Below are positions 23,651-33,885 of a DNA stretch of 64,000 nt, piece by piece. The position numbers and the translations under genes are program-made. Positions within the stretch are counted from its first letter, which is position 1. Each line of letters opens with the position of its first letter. The DNA comes from Phoronis australis (Eukaryota; Phoronida; Phoronidae). Below the pieces are notes generated by a model. It had not been told where the DNA came from, searched no databases, and saw nothing but the letters and a program-made list of their open reading frames with translations. The DNA lies in contig NMRA01000207.1 in NCBI GenBank assembly GCA_002633005.1, forward strand, positions 519,470-583,469, written 5' to 3'.

Positions 23651-23664
23651 GCGCCTCCTAGTGG
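23651..23664 (-). promoter_or_regulatory. CTCF-like motif in satellite monomer C2
   Basis: On the minus strand CCACTAGGAGGCGC, one mismatch to the CTCF core; repeated identically in monomer C3 at 24103-24116. Confidence 0.3.
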
Positions 23665-24349
23665 CAGGTTTTTTTTTCGCTCATGGCTGTGTCTCCTAAT
23701 TTTTTTGCAGGATCTTTACTTAATTTAGCTAGTGTATTTATATGATGTTGACTATGGACTACGACGACTTTCGGACAGATCTGGCTACAGGTGTGCCCCC
23801 AGTGACAATTTTAGTTTTTTACGTTTAAACAGAGACCTTAGAGAGACCGTTAGCGTCTTTGGTTTAAATCTGTATCTTCAAAGGTCCTCAACAGATTTTC
23901 ATGAAATTTTAAATATAGGCATCTATTGGTGTACCTGATGACGCTATCTTTCTGTTTTTGGAGGGAATCGAGGTATTTTGCACCACCTAGTGGCCATTTT
24001 TGCGGTTTTCAAATCTTGTTTTTGGCGTCCACCCCTGTATCAACCAAATCATTTGAATACTGGCATATATGTTCTCAGTGATGATGGTGACTGACTATTG
24101 TGGCGCCTCCTAGTGGTAGTTTTGTTTTGCGCCCGCAGTTGTATCTCCTAAACCCACTGCAGAATCTTTACTAAATTTAGTAAGTGTATTTATATGAAGA
24201 TAACAACAGACGACGACGACTTTCATGCAGACCCAACGGACACTGTGCCCACTAGTGGCAATTTCATTTTATTCTGTTTCCTTTGTTTTTACTTGACAGA
24301 TTTTTATGAAATATGGCATGTTCCTGTTTTTGAATGATTGTACGTTTTT

Positions 24350-24363
24350 GCGCCATCTAGTGG
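24350..24363 (-). promoter_or_regulatory. CTCF-like motif in satellite monomer B4
   Basis: On the minus strand CCACTAGATGGCGC, a full match to the CTCF core consensus. Confidence 0.4.
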
Positions 24364-25191
24364 TCATTTTATGGTACAAATAAATAACCCTAAAAGCACA
24401 CCATTTGCAATGCATTCGTGGGTGCATTTCAACGCTCCGCGTTGCTCTTGTTTCAGCTTTGGATTCCTTTGAGTGGATGGTGGGGTATGATGATTGCTTT
24501 ACCTGTCCTCGAATTTGGTTTATTATGTCCCAATATTCCTTAAAATTTTTGGAGACATTGTTGATGTTGGAGATAATATTCATCTTGTTTTGTCTTTTTA
24601 ATGAGTTCTTCTACAGTGTTGCACTGTTCTTTGTAACCCTTCTGAACGATCTGTACAGTTTATTTCTTTTATTTATTTCAGACTTAATTTTATTGTTAAA
24701 CCACGGTTTGTTCTTGTTTTTTATTGTTTTCATGGTTGACGGGATATTATTATCTAGTATGTTGCAGAGTGACTGTGAACTTGAATGTTGAGACTGCGTC
24801 ATTTACAGTATGTCACTTTAGTTAAGTATTTCAGTCCAGTTAAATGTGGTTATGTCCGTGCGCAGTTTGTCCATGTTAATGAGGTTGTAATTCCAGATCT
24901 TTTTGATAATGTCTGTTTTTAGGTGCTCAGTTGAGTGTGAATGTTGTTTCTATAACGTTGTGGTCTGAGTTACCAATGGGAGGTCTAACAGAAGTGGATT
25001 CAATTAATCCGAGATTGTAATACATAAATCAAGGCAAGAATGTGAATACTCTATTAAACGCGTCGGCTCGTTTATTAGTTGTATACAGTCATTTGAGAGG
25101 AGAATATCGAATAATTCAAGACCAGCTTGGTTGTCATTGTCTTCTGAGTACCAAGTACTATTTCTTGCGTTGAAATCCACGTTGACAACAA

Positions 25192-25707
25192 TTATTTTAT
25201 TAGTTTGTGAGAGTTATAGCAATTGTTCCGAAAAGGTCTTGAAATATGCTTTCCTTTCATGGGACGTCTGTGAGAGTGAGCGATAGAAAAACCATAATAT
25301 ACCTTCTTGTGGTTGACATAAAGTTCAACGCAACAGTTATTCATTGATTGTATAATTTTAGTATCAATTGTTTTGTAATTTACGGAGTTGTGGACAAACA
25401 CGATCAACCCCCTCCCGCCGATAGTATGGTGGGCAATGTTGTATTCTGGAATAATAAGTGCACTGAGGTTGTCTTCGGACAGTGTTCCGGATTCACATTT
25501 GGCTATGACCATGAAATTGTTGTCTATAATAAATTGCTTGAGAAGTTCAAATTGAAGATTGTTCGCCTTGATACTTTTGATTTTAGTGAATAAAACTTTG
25601 AAGCTGGATGAACCCTGAGCGTCTGGTCCTGGATTGACCTCTATGTCACCAGCAGTCAAAAGGCACAGCTCAATGAAAGCTTTGATATCACAACATGAGT
25701 TCGTCAT
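25192..25707 (-). pseudogene. LINE ORF start: 2A-like peptide plus AP-endonuclease N-terminal part
   Basis: 171 codons from ATG 25705-25707. Residues 1-19 are a short leader (MTNSCCDIKAFIELCLLTA) followed by GDIEVNPGP, the canonical 2A ribosome-skipping core D-I/V-E-x-N-P-G-P at 25624-25650. The remainder is the first half of an exonuclease-endonuclease-phosphatase fold. The frame ends at 25192, while homologous protein continues in other frames. N-terminal 2A sequences are documented in APE-type LINEs of sea urchin and other invertebrates, where they separate a leader peptide from the endonuclease-RT protein. Confidence 0.75.
25624..25650 (-). other. 2A-like ribosome-skipping motif
   Basis: Encodes GDIEVNPGP. 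Peptide-bond skipping in such motifs falls between the final G and P. The upstream LCLLTA context resembles other LINE and viral 2A sequences. Confidence 0.75.
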
Positions 25708-28228
25708 TGTGTAGTAAACATTACGTAAGTGCGCAGTTCGGGGTCGTTTTCCAAGTTAATTACATTAAGTTAGGCTAAGTCTTGCGAACTATAGAAAACT
25801 GATGAATGTGTAACATTAAAAAGTGAAGTGGATAGGCGTACTAAGGATGTGAGATTAATACAAGTAGATGGAATTCAACGGTGTAGACAATTTGTACATG
25901 TGTAGAGCATGAATACTGTACTTTGGGATGAAGAGATATTACACAGGACAATGTAATTGGCACCCGAGTCAAATAGAGCTCTAAGTCAATACGATACTCG
26001 TTTGGCCATTTTAGCTTGAACGTATGTGGTGAGTACCGAGTCCAAAAACCTCAAAAAAGCAAAAATCTGTTGTAGCCGGAACGCTTTACGATTACGGTTC
26101 GAGTATCACCTAGGATCTATTCTTAATTCTAGGTATCATTCAGGGCAATATTTTACTGCAAACAAGTCTACCAAGTTCTAAATAACGATACTTATAATCA
26201 TTGTCAGAGCTGCGTAAAGTTGTATCACTCCAATCATGACCTTCGGTATTCATGCCGGAGTTATTTAGCCTAGTGATGAACAATAGGGCTTTGCATTGTG
26301 GGACAAATTTGGCGCGAAATATGATTTGATTGACACGTCGCAGATAAACAAGTTTTATGTACAAGGAAGGGCTTCCAAAAAGCGGCGATTTTAAATAGAA
26401 AAATACAGTTGTAAAGGTAAAACGAAATGTATTTGAAATTCTTACACATTTTGCCATGAATAAAAGAAATATTTCAAAAGCAACGAAATTTATTGAGACA
26501 GGGGTTCACGAATCTTTAAGAATGCAATGACGTTGATTTGGAAGATGAAATAGTTTTACACCTGTGACGAGGCAAGTTGTTTTGCAGAATATGGTTTATA
26601 TAACGCTTTTTTGTTTAATTTAACATTAGGCCAACTGAAGCATCCTGGGTAGAGTTTCGTAGACGAAAGAATCTCGCTAAGCAAGCTAGTGCGATCACGT
26701 GCTTCGCTTGCAATATATCGTAGATTATAGACAACAGATTCAAAATTCCGACATTTTCTTGCAAAATATCCCAGACAAGGCGCCACCATCTAAACATAGC
26801 AAGCTCAACTTTCGGTTAGTGTATTGTGACGGGAAATTCTTCCATCTATTTTAGTGTCTAGTACAATGAAAAAAATAATAATTTCGGCACTGAAACGTTA
26901 TTCAAGGTCTTCCAACTGCAGAGTCCAAAAATTTTGAGCGGCACCGGCGTGCATTCGAGCTTAAAATGAAATGTCAAGTACACTGCTGTTGAAGTGCGAG
27001 ATCGGTTTTTCAGTAGACCTGGGGGTTGATTCTGGAGTATTAAAATGAGCTTTACTGAAGAAGTTAACGTTGTACTGCGTTCAATTCATTTAAACACAGA
27101 TATGAGTTGGGCAAAATCGCCGATCCAAATCCCGACGAAATGACCGTAATTAGCGGACGAAGTACTTGCCGGAAGTAATGCGTGCTATATCTGCCAGGTG
27201 TCGCCAGTAAATAATGACGTCACGGCGTATGCGTAAGATCCAAGACCTCATTGGTAAAATCACAGATTTCGTCCAGTGAAAATATACGGAGTTGGCGGTC
27301 CATGTGCTATATTCTATGAATACGTGAAGTCTTGAGTGTTCCAACGGTTTTGCGAGATTCTCGGAACGCCAAAGTCCGGTCTGTGGTTGTTTTGAAAATT
27401 GATGCGGTGACGCGGCTTATTAGGTGTCTATATTTTCGAAAAAAGCTATTATCTGATTGGTGCTCATGTGTTTTTGTTATGAAGGTTTATTCCTAATGCC
27501 TGATGAAGCTTTGCTAATCACGAAAACGATTGAGCATCTATTTTTAATACCTGTTATTTTTAAGAAATCAAGGAGGCCACATCAAGCCAACATGTTGCTG
27601 TACATGCAAATGACCTTTTGGAATAGAAGGATACGCCGTGTTGTTTTCTGCCAATAACCATGAATAAGGAGCTTTATTCACGTACAGTAGTTACCATACA
27701 TTTTATTTAAAGAAAAACAACTGTGCGTAGAAAGGTTTAAAGAGTTGGATTTTTTAAATATTCTTATCAAATTTTCGAAAATTCAGTTTGACGGCAATAG
27801 TTCAAGACCCAAAACGTGTAACCAGACCTGTGTTTTGAAGAACAAGGGCCTGTTCCAAGAAAACTGTCTTAGGTAAGACAAATATTAAACTTAAATAGAA
27901 AATGAACTTAAGTCAATTTCTTGGAACGGGTCCCAAGTTTCTTACGAGAAAAACAATATCACGCCATGCATTACAACTCAACCACGTAATCACAATACCT
28001 TTTCCCGCGAGTGTCTTAGGTCTACTGCACGCAGCGCTGGCGAGGCTATGTGATGCTTGTAGGAGGAAGAAGCGTGTAAGATGCATTGTGACTCACAAAG
28101 ACCATTGAGCAAGAATGACTACGGAATTTCGCATTTCTTTATATAAACAAGTTATTGACATCATTCGTTTATCATATTTACAAAAAGCCAAGGTTTTATA
28201 GAATCCGATAACATCTGTTCCGATAAGT
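25708..28228. other. About 2.5 kb without recognisable gene
   Basis: Only short frames. 26640-26740 is loosely similar (about two thirds by eye) to 30712-30812 and 42342-42442, including a shared possible reading FRRRK(N/T)L. Nothing else identified. Confidence 0.5.
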
Positions 28229-28406
28229 AAATATATGTTATACAACGTACATGTTTGTACCAGTGGTTGTTATATCGAGATCCGTGATATGCAAAAGTAT
28301 TTGAACGAGGGCGAAGGCCGACTTCAAATACTTGCATATCACGAGTCGAGAAATAATAACACACTTGACACAAACACGTAAGTTGTATAACATATATATC
28401 ATGTCC
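28229..28406. repeat. Imperfect palindrome (about 80-bp arms) at the left edge of duplication copy 1
   Basis: The outer arms pair AATATATGTTATACAAC at about 28233 with the inverted GTTGTATAACATATAT at about 28383. The inner arms are GTGATATGCAAAAGTATTTG (28284) and CAAATACTTGCATATCAC, around a loop CGAGGGCGAAGGCCG. Copy 2 retains only the inner hairpin (37949-38008) and the right outer arm. Confidence 0.75.
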
Positions 28407-30065
28407 CCTATGCGCCCCGCTAATGATTCTTGAAAGAAGCGGGTTTACACAGATTGCTCCGCGTGTTTTTGTGTAGTTTGTCTCATTTTATCGATGATGA
28501 TCGCAGTTCGCGTGACACGTATACATGCACGCAATATTTTTATGAATGAATTTTTTGCAGCCTGCATGACACGGTAGTTCCAAGTTGTATTTTACAGCAG
28601 CTACAGGCTTGGGGTGCATATCTGCTATATTCAGTATTTTCGTCAGAGTTTAAGCTGAAATCTACTTCTAAGTTAAAATTTGCTTCCATTTGTGACGTTT
28701 TTCTTGACTTCGTTGAGTAGTACCTGTGCAGGACACCCAAACGTTGTGGCGTATGCACGTTCATACGCTTCTTAAATATGCTCGTTGCGCGCGGTTATTA
28801 CCGATTTTAGGTAGAAAATGTTTAGAAATCTATCATAAAATTGACAAAAATATCGGGTTTACAGCAGTTGCAGTTTTGCTTTTGGGCTCGACGTATTTTG
28901 ATTTGTTTTGAGAACGATTTTAAAATTTTAGTCATATTTGACTATACAGAACCTCATCTGGTGTAGTGCAATTGGTGACCAAAAGGTGTCATGCTTTGGT
29001 AATGTTTATTACTTTCCTAATCCCAAATGTATTGTGGCAAGTTCGAGACTTTTTGTGATCGAAGTGTTTTGTTCAGATGCAAAACCATACGGTATATTAA
29101 GAAAAATTGTCAGCAATATTTTATTTCACGTAATTGTTTAACTTTAAAACACATATCGTAGTGGTGACATGTGAAAAATTGCGCATGGAACTGAACCCGA
29201 AGTGATACCACATAATGCAGTTTACAGTGAAACAACACGTGAGGGTGAGATAGAAGGTCGTTTATATTATGATAAACTAAACTACTACATGTACACATGT
29301 CGATAAATACAAGTTATATAATATGTTGAGCTGTATATAGCCGGACACTCAGCACTACTGCAGGTATAACGAAGGTACTGTATATAATATGTTGAGCTAT
29401 AAAGATAGGTAACACAATCCAAAGCAACATCGACATGATAAAATTGAGAGTAGATAGAAAAGGAAAAAAGGGAAACACGGATTGATGGAGGGAGGGATGT
29501 AGAAATTGACTGAAAAAATACAAAGTGGAAGACAAATTAAGGACAGTGTTGCGACGAGACAAAGAAATCACGTAGTACAGTTAAACCAATAGTGGGAGAA
29601 CAAAAAGGGTCCAGTCACTAACCCAAGAACCAAAACAATATGATAATGAAGACGAAGCAGTGCAGCTAAAATAGAATAATTTAATACTTAAGGAATATTT
29701 ATATGCGTTAACTACGAAGCGATACCGAATCTAGTTAACAGTGGAACTACTATATGTCATGGTAATCTAAACTACTACATATATAGATAAATACACCAGT
29801 TATATGATATATTGAGTTGTAAATGTGGGTGACAATCTGCCACAGTTATAGCAGAAGGATGCATAAGCCCATCCAAGGGAAAGCGACTGACGCTGTCAAA
29901 AATTAGGAAACATCGACCTGAAGTAATGTTAAACTGTAAACCAATATAACCTGTGTTAGACATGGAGAGAACTATGGCTGGCTAGGAGATGAGCCAACAA
30001 CAAGTATAATAAGGATTGGAATAGGTGCCCGGGAGGGAGAACCCCGAAACGTTAAGTGGTAGAGA

Positions 30066-30315
30066 GGCGACGAAAAATGGGCTGGAAACTGACAATACAG
30101 TTGGCGCGATGATGAAAATGCAGAGTGGATGCCGGAAACTGGCAACGCAGGTACTCGTAAAAAGGAAATGTTGGTGAGCATGTCACTAGACATTGCCAAC
30201 TCAGTAGCCCCCGAGATGAAGATGGGTAGTGACAATACAATTGCCCTTACGAAAAGGGTTGGTGAGTGGGACGTGGCACTGGCAATACAGTTGGCCAGTT
30301 TGTGAGAAAAGGTGT
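30066..30315. repeat. Degenerate tandem repeat of about 50 bp (copy 1)
   Basis: Five loose copies of a unit with (G)GAAACTGRCAATACAGTTG-like cores (30070, 30132, 30190, 30230, 30275), each followed by a purine-rich stretch. Open frames here (for example minus 29972-30349) follow from the repeat. Same in copy 2 at 39723-39972. Confidence 0.5.
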
Positions 30316-31630
30316 GATGAGGTTGAGCGCTTTCGATACAGCTGCTCATTGGAGAGACGGAGGATTAAAACAACGTGTGAGTGGGAGCGTTAGTAGCCGC
30401 GGGGAAGTGGAGGGATGGGAGACGAATGTATTTCCTGAGCGCGTCGGACGACCAGCGACTCGAACGCTGAATGGTCGAGTCGTCGATTTGGAGGGTCGCA
30501 GCTGAGACGGTTGCGCCAATACGGAAACTATGAGATTTGTACCGTTTAGGATGGAGACCAATGCACTAGAATACAAAGTCAAGGTTGTGAATGAAGTACA
30601 TATGTGAGCGAGTTATGGGGGAACCATTGGGGAACTGGAAGAGAGGTGCGGATGAGTGGTTGGAGAGATTGAGGTAGTGCTGAAGTNCCGTTAAGCAGAA
30701 AATGCGACAGAGGACACGTGGGGTTACGTTCCGTAGACGCAAGACACTCTCGAGAAATGCTAGTGTGGTCAATCACGTTCTGCGCTTGTAATAGATGGCG
30801 AGATCTCGCGACAAATTGAGTGTTCTCCATTTTTCACAAGAAGCGTCCATAGAATGAAGCCCAGCTTGGCTGCGTTCAGTGTAACAAGTTCTTGAGAGAA
30901 TAAAGTTAAAAGATCAGACCAATCTGGATCTCTTTTTATTCATGAAAGTGTCTCTCAAATGCGCTAGCGAGCTGCAAAAAACGTAGTACCTAAATGCCAC
31001 AATTTTAATTACTGAACATTCGGATGATCTATCCTGTGTTCAACCATTTCCTATGGTGCGATTATTCAGTTAACATCGCACCAGAGAGTTGATTTATTCG
31101 TTTTTTATACACAGGCTCATCGAAATAAGAAAATACTCATTTTAACAGAGGAGATGGATTCAATACTGGTAATGACAAAAATAATTATGATAATAATAAT
31201 TATCATAATTATATTATCATACTTCCCTTGGTGGTCGTGACTGTGATGATACATGCAGTAGCAGCTGCAGCAATGAGATATTTTTTACATCTAAAATGAT
31301 TTAAGAAGCAGAGCCATTTTTGACAATACCATTGTTTTGGGGTGAGACACTTTACTCTCTGTTTTAGATGACGGAAATGAAGGAATTTTGTAGGAGAAAA
31401 GGTACGAATTCGACTTTTATTTGTTAGCCAGCTACTTAGGGGATATGAAGCTTCAAAGTTCACTATTTCAGGTATTTTTTCCTGGCGCAATCTGTTAACG
31501 CTTCGTATTTATTGGATGGGAAGTCTCATTTTCTGCGTACATCGCATTAAAAGATCGATAACGCACCGGTATCGCATCGATAACGCATTGCCAGGTAGTT
31601 GGTTTTACGCATGCAGGTAATATCCTCAGT

Positions 31631-32175
31631 TTAAAGAAGCATGGGTTGCGAAAGCTCATCAAAAATATCTTTTAAAGAATTTCTGACGAAAGTACCATCC
31701 TGCAACATCTAGGACAGAATATTTCACTTTTCCCTGTGGGGAAATACGCTGAACAATCGCAAAATTCACGATTTTTGAAGTACGCGAGAAGGAAAAACTT
31801 GGTTACCACAGAGTTTCCTATCTTCCTTCCGCTTATGATAAATGCGTTCATGCACTCACAGTCAGTTGTTTGAAGTCGCTTGAGGTTAAAAGGTTACATT
31901 TTCCACATCAGAGAAAGGTGCTACGTCTATTTTGCCACTCCAAATAAGGAGACGTGCTTTGCCTTGAGGGAGGAAAATCAACGAAGTGGCGAGTAGATAA
32001 CAGACCGTTTTTTGAAATTTTAAACTAAAAGAAAATGCTTTGATATGAATAGAAATTAAAAACATTTACTATCAAACCCTAAAAATACCTGGTAAGCTGA
32101 TTGAAATCTGTTTCAGTGGCAGAAAACCACTTTCAACTACATTGCAATTTAGTCTGTTTATCGAGTTCCAGACCT
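31631..32175. repeat. Dispersed repeat (also in NOL6 intron), copy-1 instance
   Basis: Homologous to the two blocks of 7304-8190, without the 340-bp insertion, and to 43261-43805. It lies 3' of the GPCR gene. Confidence 0.75.
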
Positions 32176-32700
32176 CTGTATTACCAAATTAAAAGGCTGT
32201 CTTTAAGTTAACGTCTGGTTGTACATAAATGATTTTTAATATTCATTACAAAATATACAAAGCACGATAATAAGAGTTAAGCCCATGTTTACGCCCTGCC
32301 TAAAATATAGGGGGTCGAATTTTTTAGTATGTGGGCCTTGTACTGAAAAAATAAACTGGGACTAAAACACAAAAAACGGGGTACTACGTTCAGGCCTATG
32401 AATTGTGCATTCCCGCCGAATTCCTGAGGACTTGTCTCGTTTTCTCGGATTTTCTGTTTCTCTGGGGTGGACCTTTTTGCCCATTTCGCCAAATGGGGGG
32501 CTCATTGATTCGAGCCCCTCCGACAACCCCCCGGGTGCGCCCATGAAGCCCAGAAAGCACTACAGAGCATTATATCTGGGCGTAACTTGAAATGACTTTC
32601 ATCATCCCACTTAACTGCATACTGTTACAAAAATATTCTCTTGTTCTTTTCTGTCGATTCTTTACAGGTTGGTGCCCGCCGATGTATGGCTGTATCGAAA

Positions 32701-33885
32701 TCAAAAGCTATCAGTTGAGGGTTCCATGTTCCTTTGAAGAATAGAAAACTTGGCTGGCTGGCTGGCTGAAGTGACTGACGATATCGAGAAGTTGGCTGTT
32801 GCACAATCTTGTTCGTTCGAAAAATCCTTAGGCGGGTTTGACCTAAGCCCGAAGCTATTCACGTCGGGATGAGGGCGTGGCTGATGACCCAGTATGGAAA
32901 CCTTGCAACCACTGAACGAGTCGCATAGAATCTGATGCGCCTCACGTCGAAACAACGGGCAGGAGGATACGTAAAGGTAGAAATTTGCAGCGTGGTCGAC
33001 GGGAATTGTGATCGGTATAACCGTCTCAAATATCTGCTCCTCTACTGTCATCTTACAGTGACCAATGCAGTTCAGGTGTAGGAAACTGTGAACCATGTGT
33101 GGTAAGGTGAAAATCAGAAAGAAAATCGACACGGTGATCAAAAGACGCGTTATCATCCGACTGTGTTTCGAATAGAATACGCTTTTGCTGCGACCAATGA
33201 TTTTGGCTTTTTGTGTCTTAATAACGGTCAGTATTATGATGTTGCACGCGCTGATGACGACGAAAGGAACTGCACAGTAGAAAACGAGATGAATAACGCT
33301 ATTTCCCGGGTGGAAGTGGTCCGAGTGCTCGGGTTCCAGTTTGCACACGCCGTCTACGGGTTTTGATGTGAAGAATGCATGTGAAGAATACGAAAACGAG
33401 ATTATGAACAACAGATAAACCGCAACAATGCCACGTTTCACTGTGCATATCTGTTTGACTTTAAACGGTAGTAGAACTGCAATCGCACGGTCAACGGACA
33501 TTGCTACTAGAATCCATGCAGATGCCATCTGACTTCCATTCGAGAGAAAACGAGAAAATCCACAGCCAAAATAGGTGCTCGTAACCGGCCTGGAAACATC
33601 GGCGTAGATCTCAATGTACAATAACGAAGATACCATAACTACGGTATTCGACAAAGCGAGGCCAATGAAGTAGACGACAGACGTCAGAGGTCGACGACGT
33701 AGTAAAATGCTGAACAGAGCCAGCGCAACTACATTTCCAACGAGTCCAACCACAGACACAATTATTCGCACGTACAAGCATATTTCACGCCAAATCCGAA
33801 GAGTTTCAACTTCTGTAGAAGTCGAACAATCTTCCAGTTCTTGACAAATGCTCGTATTGAACGAGGTGGTATTGTTGAGTTCCAT
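32701..33885 (-). CDS. Intronless class A GPCR, 394 aa (duplication copy 1)
   Basis: Seven-transmembrane rhodopsin-type receptor, ATG 33883-33885, stop at 32701-32703. Landmarks: GN at 50-51 in TM1; LALSN with Asn80 where class A receptors and the paralogue at 15724-16848 have Asp2.50; disulfide cysteines 108 (TM3) and 181 (ECL2); DRA at 132-134; FTLP at 259-262 in TM6; NFYLY at 301-305; N-glycosylation sequons at N4 and N10; a Ser-rich tail of about 80 residues after 310. It differs from the copy at 44328-45512 by ten residues (I13T, T68S, D178G, E184D, I198T, V206I, S267C, I331L, P340L, K353Q) and about six silent changes. Ligand unknown; peptide-receptor type is inferred from overall form. 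Confidence 0.94.
   Translation of the reverse strand: MELNNTTSFNTSICQELEDCSTSTEVETLRIWREICLYVRIIVSVVGLVGNVVALALFSILLRRRPLTSVVYFIGLALSNTVVMVSSLLYIEIYADVSRPVTSTYFGCGFSRFLSNGSQMASAWILVAMSVDRAIAVLLPFKVKQICTVKRGIVAVYLLFIISFSYSSHAFFTSKPVDGVCKLEPEHSDHFHPGNSVIHLVFYCAVPFVVISACNIIILTVIKTQKAKIIGRSKSVFYSKHSRMITRLLITVSIFFLIFTLPHMVHSFLHLNCIGHCKMTVEEQIFETVIPITIPVDHAANFYLYVSSCPLFRREAHQILCDSFSGCKVSILGHQPRPHPDVNSFGLRSNPPKDFSNEQDCATANFSISSVTSASQPAKFSILQRNMEPSTDSF

Larger units (their letters stand above)
22791..24377. repeat. Higher-order satellite array: about 150-bp monomers in A-B-C order (3 full rounds + A-B)
   Basis: Eleven diverged monomers share a head related to TATCTCCTAAACCGTT, a middle (T/C)TTTACGAAATTTAGTAAGT and a tail with (G/C)CACCTAGTGGC plus a T run. 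Approximate starts: A 22791, B 22939, C 23106, A 23245, B 23388, C 23542, A 23685, B 23868, C 24036, A 24139, B 24283 (cut short). Equivalent monomers one round apart resemble each other more than their neighbours do, giving an HOR period of about 440-455 bp. A 39-bp insertion sits at about 23828-23867. The array abuts the Gypsy-like fragment on the left and the LINE 5' half on the right. Confidence 0.85.
24380..25707 (-). mobile_element. APE-type LINE, 5' half (2A-like peptide and AP endonuclease), degenerate
   Basis: The minus-strand frame opens at ATG 25707, has a 2A-like motif (GDIEVNPGP) and continues as an AP-endonuclease domain: FKVLFTKIKSIKANN, IGGRGLIVFVHNSVNY, then after frameshifts VDFNARNSTWYSEDN (GDFNA motif), QLINEPTRL and NSDHNVI (SDH motif). 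The connector KPWFNNKIKSEINKRNKLYR (24802 downwards) and KEYWDIINQIRGQVKQS (24583 downwards) lead to the RT, which is absent: the element stops at about 24380-24430 against the satellite array. At least two frame changes make it non-functional. Losing the 3' half is unusual for a LINE, since insertions are normally 5' truncated. Confidence 0.85.

Noticed and set aside
28540-28764. 74-codon minus-strand frame with ATG, kept in copy 2 at 38205-38429
   Set aside because: Only two residue changes, as expected for DNA diverged by 1-2 percent; no homology or gene structure supports it.
29972-30582. Open frames of 60-125 codons conserved in both duplication copies
   Set aside because: They follow degenerate 50-bp repeats, and conservation is explained by recent duplication rather than by coding constraint.
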